A stretch of 64,000 nucleotides of DNA from an uncultured Prevotella sp. (GCA_900319905.1 ONQB01000002.1:89281-153280), one strand, 5' to 3'. Shown: positions 1 to 8,963, counted from the first letter of the stretch. Translations and numbers: made by a program. Notes: generated by a model not told the origin, from the letters alone.

Positions 1-55
1 AATTTAAAATTTTCTTTAGAATTAAATTTAAAATTCTCCGCATGGCATTTAAGTA

Positions 56-107
56 ACAATCGCGTATCTTCGACCGTGTGACGCATTGGTCGAAAATACG
101 CGATTGT
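56..107 (-). terminator. Long hairpin ending the exported-redox operon
   Basis: A 12-bp arm (56-67) and a 7-bp arm (69-75) pair with 88-94 and 96-107, with one C/A mismatch and a 12-base loop. It lies just after the stop of the secreted protein at 131 and is the natural 3' end of the five-gene minus-strand operon. There is no clean U-tract, only T-rich sequence beyond it. Confidence 0.65.
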
Positions 108-130
108 CAGAATAGTGATTGTGAGTAGTC

Positions 131-2125
131 TTACTTAGCGATGTACTTCACTACCTTGCCGTTGGCGAGGCGTACGATGTTCAGACCTTTCTGCTCATTG
201 CTGATGCGCTGACCGGCAGCGTTGTAGCGAGCCACGACGGTGTTGCCGCTCACGCTGGTAGCGTTGCTGATGGTCTTGATGCCGGAAGCCTCCGAGCTGA
301 CCAGCACCTTGGCTGCATTGGCTACGCCCTCATTGTCGTAGACGATGGCGATGACATACACCTTCTTCTTGTCGATGGCCTTCTTCAAGGCAGCGCTTGT
401 CGGCATGTTGATGGTATAGGTGGCAGTAGCCTTTGTGTCGGCCACTAAGGCACCGAGCTTCGCATTGTTTATTGTGCTGGTATAAGAACTACCGATGAGC
501 ACGTCGTCGAAGGACCACTTGAACGTGCTGCTGCCATACTTGCCACCACGGCAGAACTGAGAGAGGTTAGGATCGTTGCCTACCTGTGAGGCCGTGTACT
601 GATAGTAGTAGTTGTTTTGTTTCCAACTGGTAGTGGTGCCAGTAAGACCGTTGGCCACGAGCACGAAGTCGATGTCGTAGTTGCCGGACACCAGCGGGTC
701 GATGGTGGCGGTGGCGTTGACAGCCGTAGAGTCTTCGTTCCAAGCGCCGTTGACATCAACGCTCAGCACGGGAAGGTCGTTGAGCCGACGGGCAAAGTCC
801 TCTAAGATGGAGCCGTTTGAACCATAGTAGGGATCGATAACCTGACCATTACGATCGATCATGCATGAAGGAGCACCGGTGAAGCCGAGGTTGGCGTAGT
901 TGGCGTTGTACATGGCGTCGGTTTTGTTGTATTGATGGATACCCACGCCCACGAAGTTGTCGGGGTAGGTCTGGGCAAGCATTTGCATGCCGACGAGGCC
1001 GCGCGGGCACCAGCCGCAGCCCGTGCCAGTGTTCTCCTCAACGACGACATTGCGTTTGAGTGCCTTTGAGAGGGCTATCATCGTGCCGGAGGCGGAAGTG
1101 ATGGCGCTACCGTTGGCCACACCGTTCACCTTGGTGACATTGACAGCCACGTCGTAAGTTCCGGTCTCGGCAGGTGCGTTAAAGGCGATGGAATCGGTGA
1201 AGTATGAGCCGGTGGGAATGTTGGCGCTACTGGCGTCGACATGCTGCTCGGCACCTGTGACACCATTGACGGTCACCGTGTAGTCGAAGCTGTTCAACTT
1301 CGTACCGATGTTGGCGAAGGTGACATTCACCTTCTTGGCAGAGCTGATGAGTGCGGTGAACTTACCGAAGTCAGTGGCTATGACGGCATCAGTGGGGAAG
1401 TTGTCGTTCTGGAGCAACAGCTGGATGGCGGGAGCACCATCGGTACCCACGTTGTACCATGCAAGGCCATTGCCGCCATAGGTAGCGGGAATGTTGGCAT
1501 AGCAGTAGATGGCGCGGTCGGTCACGTCGCTGTTCACCGCAATGGGGTAAGTTTGCTGACCCTGCGTACATTTGTAGCTCACCATCAGTCCGTTGTAATC
1601 GGTTGTGTTGAGTGTGAACTGCTGTTCGGCAGGCAGCATCACCGTGTTCCAAGTGTAGCTGGAATAGTCGGTGGCCGACTGGCTGGCGAAGGTGGTGTCC
1701 TTGGAGGCCAGTGTGGACATGTTCTGTGAGGTGACGCCGAAGATCTCGACACCCTTTACGGTGGTTTGGGGGCCTACGGCGAAACGCACGCCGACGACCT
1801 TGGCGCCGGCATAGAACTTATAGTCAGACGGCTCGAGCAGCACGCCGGGCTGGATGTCGCTGGTGGTGTAGCTGCCTAATCCAAAGGCATTGTTTACCTC
1901 ATCGGTGTTGTAATAGCCTACGAGACGCTGGTTGTCGGGGAGGGCAACCTTACGTGGGGCGGCCTTCTTGGCTTTGGCGGAAGCCTGTGTCATAGGTGTG
2001 GCGGTGGCTTTCTCCAACAGTCCGGGTGCTTTAGTGGCAGGGATCGCGAATGATGTTGCTCGCTGTGCGCTCGCTGTGGCAGTTGCCAAAGCCAGCAGCG
2101 AGGCGAAGAGTAATGATTTCTTCAT
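131..2125 (-). CDS. Secreted Omp28-like protein with CGWC motif and type IX secretion-like tail
   Basis: A 664-residue exported protein of unknown exact role. Residues 1-20 form a signal peptide (MKKSLLFASLLALATATASA). Residues 60-350 look like beta-sandwich adhesion or repeat domains. From about 357 a thioredoxin-like Omp28-type segment begins, with the pair C370-G-W-C373 followed by P-R-G. The last 50 residues (about 615-664) have the YNAAGQ...KGLNIVRLANGK pattern of short Bacteroidales type IX secretion C-terminal signals, so surface delivery is inferred. It is the last gene of a minus-strand operon with a TlpA-like thioredoxin, a barrel protein and an Omp28 lipoprotein, 50 bases after the preceding gene. 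The CxxC and this context suggest thiol redox or a redox-sensitive surface function. Family assignment is fairly sure; function is not known. Confidence 0.8.
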   Translation of the reverse strand: MKKSLLFASLLALATATASAQRATSFAIPATKAPGLLEKATATPMTQASAKAKKAAPRKVALPDNQRLVGYYNTDEVNNAFGLGSYTTSDIQPGVLLEPSDYKFYAGAKVVGVRFAVGPQTTVKGVEIFGVTSQNMSTLASKDTTFASQSATDYSSYTWNTVMLPAEQQFTLNTTDYNGLMVSYKCTQGQQTYPIAVNSDVTDRAIYCYANIPATYGGNGLAWYNVGTDGAPAIQLLLQNDNFPTDAVIATDFGKFTALISSAKKVNVTFANIGTKLNSFDYTVTVNGVTGAEQHVDASSANIPTGSYFTDSIAFNAPAETGTYDVAVNVTKVNGVANGSAITSASGTMIALSKALKRNVVVEENTGTGCGWCPRGLVGMQMLAQTYPDNFVGVGIHQYNKTDAMYNANYANLGFTGAPSCMIDRNGQVIDPYYGSNGSILEDFARRLNDLPVLSVDVNGAWNEDSTAVNATATIDPLVSGNYDIDFVLVANGLTGTTTSWKQNNYYYQYTASQVGNDPNLSQFCRGGKYGSSTFKWSFDDVLIGSSYTSTINNAKLGALVADTKATATYTINMPTSAALKKAIDKKKVYVIAIVYDNEGVANAAKVLVSSEASGIKTISNATSVSGNTVVARYNAAGQRISNEQKGLNIVRLANGKVVKYIAK

Positions 2126-2175
2126 GTGGTAATGTTTAACTGTATAAGTGGTTGAACGATTTGACGAAAAGATGG

Positions 2176-2865
2176 TTACTTCATAATCTTGGCGGTGGTG
2201 CCGTCGGTGTATCTCACGATGTTGAGGCCATGCTGCAGACCTGTGAGCTGGGCACCGTTGACGCTGTAGATGGCTTTCACTTCCTTTTTGCCGTCCTTGT
2301 CGGTGGTGACACCCTTGATGCCGGCCGGGTCTGCATAGATGAAGTGGAGGGTTACCTTCGGACCATAGCCGATGACAGGACCTGCTGTCTTGCCGAAGCG
2401 GCTGGAGGAGATGGCGCGAGTCTCTAACTGTACGGTGGCCGTCCAGTCAGCGTAATTGGCAGGAATCCATTCGGTCTCAATGTTCTCAGCAGGATCGGTA
2501 GCTTCCACAATTTTCTTGGCTGATTCATAGGTTCCGGCGTCCGACCAAGCAGGCAGACATGAGCCAAAGGCACAAGAGGCGAACGAGCCGTTGGGCATGT
2601 TGCTGATGTCGATGCTCAGGCTGCCTGCAGCTTTAGCTCCGGAGACGTTCTTGATGTACAGTCCTGTTGAGATCTGCGAACCATTAGCACCTTCGGTAAT
2701 GGTAGTGAGCGTCAGCGTGGTGCCGTCGGCAATCTCGTTGCCGTCGGCATCCTGGAACTGGAAGGTATTGTCGATCTCATCTTCTCCCTCTTCGTCGTCC
2801 TGGGCGTAAGTAGGAAGGGCGAGCAGGCCCATCAGGGCAATGCTGAGTAAATAAAACTTCTTCAT
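2176..2865 (-). CDS. Small secreted protein with type IX secretion-like tail
   Basis: A 229-residue exported protein. The reading frame is open further upstream, but the start at 2865 is chosen because it yields a clean signal peptide (MKKFYLLSIALMGLLALPTYA) and leaves 38 bases after the upstream gene. The mature N-terminus is very acidic (DDEEGEDEID). The middle is probably beta-rich and has no catalytic motif I recognise, although two cysteines lie close together in CAFGSC. The last 30 residues (SVNGAQL...GLNIVRYTDG) match the tail of the 664-residue neighbour and suggest the same secretion route. Fourth gene of the operon. I do not recognise the family. Confidence 0.75.
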   Translation of the reverse strand: MKKFYLLSIALMGLLALPTYAQDDEEGEDEIDNTFQFQDADGNEIADGTTLTLTTITEGANGSQISTGLYIKNVSGAKAAGSLSIDISNMPNGSFASCAFGSCLPAWSDAGTYESAKKIVEATDPAENIETEWIPANYADWTATVQLETRAISSSRFGKTAGPVIGYGPKVTLHFIYADPAGIKGVTTDKDGKKEVKAIYSVNGAQLTGLQHGLNIVRYTDGTTAKIMK

Positions 2866-2903
2866 AATATTGTTTTTCGTTATTACTGTATTGATGCTTG
2901 TGT

Positions 2904-3725
2904 CTATTCGTTGTTTGCCGACTGTCGGGCGCCGATGCTTCTTCTGACCACCTGTTTCACCCCGTTGTCGTCGTAGACGAAGGCCACGATGGCGACATGT
3001 GCCGGGTTCCAGGAGCTGTCGAGTGTCAGCTGGTAGGACTTGGTCTCGCTCTGTCCGGGTGCGACGGTTACCTCGTCGCCCCATGTGCCGTTGACGGCTG
3101 CGCGCAACACGTGGTTGTGGATGTAGGCGTCGTTGCGGCTGCCGTCGGGCATGAGCTGGTAGGCGTGGATGCTGTCTTCCACGGCCCAGAGCTGCAGGCG
3201 CCCACTGACGGTCGTGCTGTCGGAGCCGACGAGTTGCACGAGCATGGAGACACTGTTGGTGGCGGCGTCGTAGCTGTTGGTGAGGTCGATGTTGACCTGC
3301 GCCTTCTGCTCCAGGTCGTAGGTCACCTTATTGGTCCACCAGTCGTAGGGCATGATGCCGTCGGAGCGGTCGATGATGCCGTTGGGCTGGCTTTCGATGC
3401 CCCAATGATTATAATAGGTGTCGCCGAGATCGGTGGCCAGGCCCACCTGCGTGGGTGAGTTGTGCACGCCGAAGTAGCCGCTGTGGATGGCCACGGCGAT
3501 GATGGTGTCGGCGCCGTATTGCTGTTGCAGTTGCTCGATGACAGCCGTGGCCTTCGGGCAGTTGACGCAGTTCTGTCCGGTGAAGTCCTCGATGAGGATG
3601 TTGCGGCCTTGCACTTCCGGCTTGACGTATTCCAGGCGTTCGCTCTCGCTGATGTCGCTGCATGACGAGACGAGCAGCATGGCGAGCGTGAGGACTGAGA
3701 GAATGATATGGGATGAATGCTTCAT
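2904..3725 (-). CDS. Omp28 family outer-membrane lipoprotein
   Basis: A 273-residue lipoprotein. The signal peptide ends in a lipobox (LLVSSC, lipidated Cys22). The segment NILIEDFTGQNCVNCP (residues 42-57) is the Omp28 signature, a thioredoxin-like strand-turn with C53-V-N-C56; the following residues (IIAVAIHSGYFG) continue the fold. The C-terminal third is beta-sandwich-like. Omp28 is known as a surface protein of Porphyromonas and relatives; the biochemical role is unsettled. The gene starts 9 bases after the DUF6029 gene and belongs to the same operon as a TlpA-like thioredoxin, its plausible electron partner (inference). Confidence 0.85.
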   Translation of the reverse strand: MKHSSHIILSVLTLAMLLVSSCSDISESERLEYVKPEVQGRNILIEDFTGQNCVNCPKATAVIEQLQQQYGADTIIAVAIHSGYFGVHNSPTQVGLATDLGDTYYNHWGIESQPNGIIDRSDGIMPYDWWTNKVTYDLEQKAQVNIDLTNSYDAATNSVSMLVQLVGSDSTTVSGRLQLWAVEDSIHAYQLMPDGSRNDAYIHNHVLRAAVNGTWGDEVTVAPGQSETKSYQLTLDSSWNPAHVAIVAFVYDDNGVKQVVRRSIGARQSANNE

Positions 3726-3734
3726 GTGGCGTGC

Positions 3735-5477
3735 TTAGAAATTATAGTTATACGAAAGCGTGAATCCCTTGGTCTCCGGCACATAGCGGCAGACACCGCC
3801 GGAGCAGTTGAAGCCGGCGCGTGTGCGGCCCCATCCGAGCTGGATGCGGTGGGCCCCGACGTTGTAGGTGACGCTGGTGTTCCAGAAATGCGCGTTGGTC
3901 AGACCGACGTTGTATTCATCGCTTGCCGAAATCATCCAGTGGGGCACGAGTGAGAGCTCGGCCAGTGCGAAGAGCCAGTCGCCCTTGTCGTCGGCGGTAG
4001 TGAGGTATTGTGCCTCGGTGCGCAGTCTGGTCTTCGGACTGAGGTTGAACAAGGCATCGGCCACGAAGATGTTGCTGTGGATCATGCCGCCTTCTCCCTC
4101 GACGATGGTCTTGTTATAGAACTGGTTCATGTACATCAAGTTGAGCTTGACGTCACGCGACAACCTGCGTTCCAACTGAATGTTGATGTCCTGGTAGTAG
4201 GTGCCGTTGCCCCATTTCCAGAAGGCGCTGCCGTAGCCGTAGGATCCGGCTCCCGTGTAGGTAGTGACGCTGACGGGCTGCGGGTCGCCGATGGCGTATC
4301 CCGTGCCTGTCTGTTGCTGTATGGTGGCCACGGTGAGCGGGTGGGTGTGCTGGTCGATGGCGTGGACGTGGCTGAAGTTGATTTTCACGTTCATGCCGTA
4401 GCGTCCGCCGAGTGCCGTGTGTTTCTTGAAGCGGTAGCCCAACTGTGCCTGATAGGCCCACTCACCCTCGGGGTGTGTGGCGTAGGGATACATGGCGGCC
4501 AGGGCGTAGGTCTGGTCCTGCGTGAAAGCCGGCAGGTGGTTGATATGCGAGGATGTGCCCGTCTCGCTGCGGTCGCTGCGGAAGGCGAAGTTGACGGAGC
4601 GCTTGGCCTGTGCCAAGACGGAGAAGCCGCTGCGCGAATAGGAACCGGAGAGCATGGCCACATAACCCGGACGGTAGATCCAGTTGTTGGTCGACATCGG
4701 GTCCTGCGTCTTGTGCGCATACTCGGCGAGCCAGTCCCAGCCCTTGTGACTGTAGGTGACGCGTGCGTCCCAGGCGTTGACGTTCTCAGGCAGTATGAGC
4801 CGGTGGGTAGGATCGGCGAAGATGTTGTCGTGACTGGCCTTCTCATGCTTGTTGACCCAGCTGCCGCCTAAGGTGATGTAGGTCTCGGAAGCCTGCAATG
4901 CCTTGAACCACTGGTCGAGGCTGAGCTCAAGGTCGGCGCCTGAGACGAGTGAGTTGTTGTGGGCCCAGTAACGGCGCTGCTCACCGCTGAGCGCCTTGAT
5001 CTGGGCGCCCTTGAACGGTTTCACGACCAAACGGCCGCCCAACAGCGAGTTGTCGATGCCCAAGGATCGTTCCTCGTAGGTGCGGAGGATGAAGCCCGAG
5101 CCGAACTGCTCGTAGAACGTACCTAGCGTGAGTTCGACGTTCTTGAGTTTGCCCTTGACATAGAAATAAGGGACGCCCCAGCCTTTGAAGTCGTTTTCAA
5201 AGCCCGGCAGCGGGTGTTCGAGGTACTCAAAGCGGAGACCAGCATCGACGTACTGGCTGTTGGCGTTGAGGTCGACGTAGGTGTTCGACCGGAAGTCCTC
5301 ATTGCTGTTGTCATCCTGCTTGCCTGTGGGTATAAGGTTGTCGCTCTGTATGCTTCCGCTCAGTGTGAGTTTCTTGTGCTGTGTGCCGTCGTCCTGCCCC
5401 TCGCTCTGTGCCGACAGTCCCGCCGGGACGGCCGCCAGGGCCAGAAGGAGCAGCAGTGCGTGTAAGTCGTTTCTCAT
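3735..5477 (-). CDS. DUF6029 family outer-membrane barrel protein
   Basis: A 580-residue exported protein. A signal peptide (residues 1 to about 23, ending PAGLSAQ) is followed by many alternating amphipathic strands rich in Tyr, Trp and Gly, and the chain ends in an aromatic residue (TLSYNYNF), as outer-membrane barrels do. The organisation matches DUF6029 proteins of Bacteroidetes, found beside Omp28 and TlpA-like genes; no substrate is known. It lies 21 bases after tlpA-like and 9 before the Omp28 gene, so it may form the membrane part of the same complex (inference). No plug domain or TonB box was seen. Confidence 0.75.
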   Translation of the reverse strand: MRNDLHALLLLLALAAVPAGLSAQSEGQDDGTQHKKLTLSGSIQSDNLIPTGKQDDNSNEDFRSNTYVDLNANSQYVDAGLRFEYLEHPLPGFENDFKGWGVPYFYVKGKLKNVELTLGTFYEQFGSGFILRTYEERSLGIDNSLLGGRLVVKPFKGAQIKALSGEQRRYWAHNNSLVSGADLELSLDQWFKALQASETYITLGGSWVNKHEKASHDNIFADPTHRLILPENVNAWDARVTYSHKGWDWLAEYAHKTQDPMSTNNWIYRPGYVAMLSGSYSRSGFSVLAQAKRSVNFAFRSDRSETGTSSHINHLPAFTQDQTYALAAMYPYATHPEGEWAYQAQLGYRFKKHTALGGRYGMNVKINFSHVHAIDQHTHPLTVATIQQQTGTGYAIGDPQPVSVTTYTGAGSYGYGSAFWKWGNGTYYQDINIQLERRLSRDVKLNLMYMNQFYNKTIVEGEGGMIHSNIFVADALFNLSPKTRLRTEAQYLTTADDKGDWLFALAELSLVPHWMISASDEYNVGLTNAHFWNTSVTYNVGAHRIQLGWGRTRAGFNCSGGVCRYVPETKGFTLSYNYNF

Positions 5478-5498
5478 TCTTTCAGCTGTTCCTTCTTG

Positions 5499-5987
5499 TT
5501 ATTTCAGCAGTTCCTTTACTTTGGCGAGGAGCTCGTTCTCGGCGCCGTCGGTGTAGCCGTTGTGCTTGTACACGATGTTGCCCTTGCCGTCGCAGACGAT
5601 GACGTAGGGAATCATCTGGATGCCCAGGGCCCGCTTGAAGTCGCTGTTGGGATCGAGCAGCACGTCATACTCCCATCCGTTCTCCTCCACGAGCGGCTTC
5701 ACCTTGTGGATGTTCTGGGCCTGGTCGATGGAGATGGCGAACAGCTTCACGCCCGTCTCTTTCTGCCAGTCTTCATACACCTCGTTGATGGCTTTCAGCT
5801 CGCGGTTGCAAGGGTGGCACCATGTGGCAAAGAAGTCGATGATGAAAGGCTTGCCGCCGTTGTTGAGCGTGTCAGTACGCACGGTCTTGCCATTGATGTC
5901 TTTGAGTGTGACACTGGGAAGCTGAGCCATTGCCGTGGAAGCAATGCCTAACAGCATCAGTAAAACGGAAAAAATATATTTCTTCAT
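5499..5987 (-). CDS. TlpA-like periplasmic thioredoxin
   Basis: A 162-residue exported thiol-disulfide oxidoreductase. A signal peptide (1-21, ending STAMA) precedes a compact TlpA/AhpC-TSA thioredoxin fold with the active site FFATWCHPC (C57 and C60) and the cis-proline loop IQMIPYVIV. It is short because it has only the thioredoxin domain. It should act in the periplasm as a thiol reductant or exchanger. It is the first gene of the operon, with a -7 promoter box about 130 bases upstream. Its placement ahead of two CxxC-bearing Omp28-type proteins suggests it serves them; this is inferred from context. Confidence 0.9.
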   Translation of the reverse strand: MKKYIFSVLLMLLGIASTAMAQLPSVTLKDINGKTVRTDTLNNGGKPFIIDFFATWCHPCNRELKAINEVYEDWQKETGVKLFAISIDQAQNIHKVKPLVEENGWEYDVLLDPNSDFKRALGIQMIPYVIVCDGKGNIVYKHNGYTDGAENELLAKVKELLK

Positions 5988-6112
5988 AATTGTTTTGATG
6001 ATGACCTTGTAAGGGCCTGTTTATATTCTCTCAGATGATGAATGTGTATCGAAATACAATCTCTCTTTGCTTAAAGAAACGTCTATCGTTTGTATATTTT
6101 ATAGTTTGATTG

Positions 6113-6120
6113 CAAATTTA
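6113..6120 (-). promoter_or_regulatory. Candidate -7 box for the tlpA-DUF6029-Omp28 operon
   Basis: Minus-strand TAAATTTG matches the Bacteroidales -7 consensus TAnnTTTG and is followed by GC as usual. No clear TTTG -33 box lies 19-21 bases upstream. The implied 5' leader is about 120 bases. The rest of 5988-6360 shows no gene. Confidence 0.45.
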
Positions 6121-6371
6121 CACAATATACTTTCATGACGATGCATTAGCCTCGTTAAAATATGTTTAATGATACGATTTTTATACTAAATGGCTTGTTT
6201 TGGGCGAGAAACAGTAAGCAGATGGACCGTTTTATGGTGGTTTTGTTGCTTTTGGACTCACCCGATAAACTCGGAAGTATTAGCTACTTGGAGATAAAAG
6301 AAAATAGCCTTCGGCATAAAATAATTCCATAAAAATGATGTGGTTGACCTTGAGCCGTCAATTGAAACTAT

Positions 6372-6408
6372 CCCTCCCCATTTGGGGGAGGGTCCGCGCG
6401 AAGCGCGG
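6372..6408. repeat. REP-like double hairpin
   Basis: Two adjacent palindromes: CCCTCCCC/GGGGAGGG (6372-6379 with 6385-6392, loop ATTTG) and CCGCGC/GCGCGG (6394-6399 with 6403-6408, loop GAA). GC-rich sequence continues to about 6425. It sits in the 546-base divergent gap between the tlpA-like operon and engB. The same sequence read as protein (...PRASRGPSPKWGG) is, to my recollection, a recurring translated artefact in Bacteroidetes, which suggests a dispersed repeat. Confidence 0.7.
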
Positions 6409-6469
6409 GGGAGGGGCCGGAGTGTCCTCACTTTGCTTCGTGCGGGACTGTGGTTGAGGGGGCGCAATG

Positions 6470-6501
6470 TTTGAGAATCAGCAAAACATTTTGTAACTTT
6501 G
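6470..6501 (+). promoter_or_regulatory. Promoter of engB and the ABC-F/DUF5686 genes
   Basis: TTTG (6470-6473), 20 bases, TAACTTTG (6494-6501): an almost ideal Bacteroidales housekeeping promoter. The expected transcription start is near 6508, giving a leader of about 25 bases before the ATG at 6534. Confidence 0.75.
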
Positions 6502-6533
6502 CACGTTAGTAGTATATAAAGATATTATCTCAT

Positions 6534-7133
6534 ATGGACATCAAAAACGCTCAATTCAGTTTGTCATCGCCTTCAGTCGCCCATTGTCCTACCGACGTGA
6601 AACCCGAGTTCGCGTTTATAGGCCGAAGCAACGTGGGCAAGTCGAGCCTCATCAATATGCTCTGCAACCACAAGGGCCTGGCCAAGACATCGTCTACGCC
6701 CGGCAAGACATTGCTCATCAACCACTTCATCATCAACAATGAATGGTATCTCGTTGACCTGCCGGGCTATGGCTATGCCAAGCGCTCGAAGACCGTACAG
6801 GACCGTCTCGACCAGATGATACGGTCGTACATCCTGATGCGGCAGCAGTTGGTGAACGTGTTCGTGCTCATCGACATCCGGCTGGAGCAGCAGAAGATAG
6901 ACCGGGAGTTTATCGACTGGCTTGGCGAGAGCAGCATCCCGTTCTCCATCGTCTTCACCAAGGCCGACAAGCTCGGACCGGTGAAGGCAAAGATGAACGC
7001 CAAGGCGTGGATGGCCAAGTTGCTCGATACGTGGGAGACCCTGCCGCCATACTTCATCACGTCGTCGGAGAAGAAGACCGGACGCGACGAGGTGCTCGAC
7101 TACATCGGCGACATCCTCAAGGAAGTGAAATGA
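6534..7133 (+). CDS. engB: Ribosome biogenesis GTPase YihA/YsxC (EngB)
   Basis: A 199-residue TRAFAC GTPase of normal family length that helps assemble the large ribosomal subunit. G1 is GRSNVGKSS (residues 30-38), G3 is DLPGYGYA, G4 is TKADK and the G5-like segment is ITSSEKKTG near the C-terminus. It is cytoplasmic. A good promoter lies directly upstream, and an ABC-F gene follows after 42 bases on the same strand, so the three plus-strand genes probably share transcripts. Confidence 0.97.
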   Translation: MDIKNAQFSLSSPSVAHCPTDVKPEFAFIGRSNVGKSSLINMLCNHKGLAKTSSTPGKTLLINHFIINNEWYLVDLPGYGYAKRSKTVQDRLDQMIRSYILMRQQLVNVFVLIDIRLEQQKIDREFIDWLGESSIPFSIVFTKADKLGPVKAKMNAKAWMAKLLDTWETLPPYFITSSEKKTGRDEVLDYIGDILKEVK

Positions 7134-7175
7134 CAGGGACGCTAAATCCCTGTAACCTTATCTCGAAATGAAAGA

Positions 7176-8963
7176 ATGACACCTTATTTAGATATACAAC
7201 ATCTTACTAAATCGTTTGGCGCGCAAGTGCTGTTTGATGACATCAGCTTCTCCATCGCAGAGGGACAGAAGGTAGGACTCATCGCCAAGAACGGTACGGG
7301 TAAGTCAACCCTGCTGGAGGTCATTGAGGGCCGGGAGGGATACGACAACGGCAGCATCATCTTCCACAATGACATCCGTCTGAGCTATCTCGAACAGACA
7401 CCGAAGTTCGACCCCAAGGAGAGTGTGCTGGATGCCTGCTTCAATCACAAGGGCAACCCCGAGCGGGTGCTGAAAGCCAAGCAGATACTCACGCAGCTGC
7501 ACATCAACGACATGGACCAACCCATGGGACAGCTCAGCGGCGGACAGCAGAAGCGTGTGGCACTGGCCAACGCCCTCATCGACGATCCCGACTTCCTCAT
7601 CCTCGACGAGCCCACCAACCATCTCGACCTGGAGATGATCGTCTGGCTTGAGGGCTATCTCTCGCGGGCCCGGCTCACCCTGCTCATGGTGACCCACGAC
7701 CGTTATTTCCTCGACCATGTGTGTGACACCATCCTTGAGCTTGACGACCGCACCATCTACACCTACCGGGGCAACTACGCCTACTACTTGGAGAAACGGC
7801 AGGAACGCATAGACAACCGACGCGCCGAGATACAACGTGCCAACAACCTCTACCGCACCGAGCTGGCCTGGATGCGCAGTACACCGCAGGCACGCAGCCA
7901 TAAGGCACGCTACCGCGAGGAGGCCTTCTATGAACTGCAGGCCAAGGCCCACCAGCGCATAGAGGAACGACAGATGAGGCTAAAGGCCAGCAACGTCTAT
8001 ATCGGGTCGAAGATCTTCGAATGCAAGTATGTGTCGAAGAAATTCACTGACTCGCAGGGCAACGACAAGGTGATACTCGACAAGTTCTACTATAACTTCG
8101 CACGATTCGAGAAGATGGGCATCGTAGGCAACAACGGTACCGGCAAGTCGACCTTCATCAAGATGCTGCTCGGACTGGTGCCGCCAGACAGCGGAAGCTT
8201 CGACATCGGCGAGACCGTGCGCTTCGGCTACTTCTCACAGGATGGACTGAAGTTTGACGAACAACAGAAGGTCATCGATATCATCACCGACATTGCCGAC
8301 TATATCGACTTGGGCGGTGGACGGAAGATGACGGCATCGCAGTTTCTCAACTACTTCATGTTTACGCCCACCCAACAGCAGAACTACGTCTATAAGCTCA
8401 GCGGCGGTGAGCGTCGCAAGCTGTATCTGTGTACGGTGCTCATGCGCAATCCTAACTTCCTCGTGCTCGACGAGCCGACCAATGATCTTGACATACAGAC
8501 GCTGCAGGTGCTCGAGGAGTATCTGCAGGATTTCCCGGGGTGCGTGATTGTGGTGAGCCACGACCGTTATTTCATGGATAAGGTGGTGGACCACCTGCTG
8601 GTGTTTGAGGGCAACGGTGTCATCAAGGACTTCCCCGGCAACTACACGCAGTACCGCGAATGGAAACAGCTGAAGTCAAAGGAGGAAGAGCAACAGATGC
8701 CGAAGACCGCCGTTGAGAAGAAGAAAAACGACTACCATCACGACACGCGAAAGCGGATGTCGTATAAGGAACGGTTGGAATACCAACAACTGACAAAGGA
8801 CATCGAAGCTCTGGAGGCAGAACAAAAACAACTGGAAGCTGATCTCTGCAGTGGTACGCTGACCGTGGAGGCGCTGACGGAGAAGAGCAAGCGACTGCCT
8901 CAGCTCAAGGACGAGCTGGACGAGAAAGAGATGAGATGGCTGGAACTGAGTGAACTGGAATGA
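7176..8963 (+). CDS. ABC-F family ATPase (Uup-like)
   Basis: A 595-residue soluble protein with two ABC ATPase domains and no membrane segment. Walker A is GLIAKNGTGKST in domain 1 and GIVGNNGTGKST in domain 2; signatures are LSGGQQKR and LSGGERRK; Walker B is LDEPTNHLD and [10 protein letters not shown] charged linker lies between the domains and a C-terminal coiled coil covers about 510-595 (heptads rich in E, K, L), as in Uup. ABC-F proteins bind the ribosomal E site and relieve stalls; Uup types are also linked to DNA branch handling. The stop overlaps the next start by 4 bases (ATGA), indicating translational coupling. Which ABC-F subgroup applies is uncertain. Confidence 0.92.
   Translation: MTPYLDIQHLTKSFGAQVLFDDISFSIAEGQKVGLIAKNGTGKSTLLEVIEGREGYDNGSIIFHNDIRLSYLEQTPKFDPKESVLDACFNHKGNPERVLKAKQILTQLHINDMDQPMGQLSGGQQKRVALANALIDDPDFLILDEPTNHLDLEMIVWLEGYLSRARLTLLMVTHDRYFLDHVCDTILELDDRTIYTYRGNYAYYLEKRQERIDNRRAEIQRANNLYRTELAWMRSTPQARSHKARYREEAFYELQAKAHQRIEERQMRLKASNVYIGSKIFECKYVSKKFTDSQGNDKVILDKFYYNFARFEKMGIVGNNGTGKSTFIKMLLGLVPPDSGSFDIGETVRFGYFSQDGLKFDEQQKVIDIITDIADYIDLGGGRKMTASQFLNYFMFTPTQQQNYVYKLSGGERRKLYLCTVLMRNPNFLVLDEPTNDLDIQTLQVLEEYLQDFPGCVIVVSHDRYFMDKVVDHLLVFEGNGVIKDFPGNYTQYREWKQLKSKEEEQQMPKTAVEKKKNDYHHDTRKRMSYKERLEYQQLTKDIEALEAEQKQLEADLCSGTLTVEALTEKSKRLPQLKDELDEKEMRWLELSELE

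Noticed and set aside
1241-1729. Plus-strand frame of 162 codons opposite the 664-residue secreted protein
   Set aside because: A shadow of the real minus-strand gene; valine- and glycine-rich with no motif or ribosome-binding site.
2866-3084. N-terminal extension of the 229-residue secreted protein
   Set aside because: It overlaps the Omp28 gene out of frame; the internal start gives a proper signal peptide.
4008-4871. Plus-strand frame of 287 codons opposite the DUF6029 gene
   Set aside because: Composition mirrors the reverse strand of a barrel gene; no start region or domain.
6258-6467. Minus-strand frame of 69 codons reading ...LPRASRGPSPKWGG
   Set aside because: Translation of the REP-like double hairpin; a known type of artefact in Bacteroidetes annotation.
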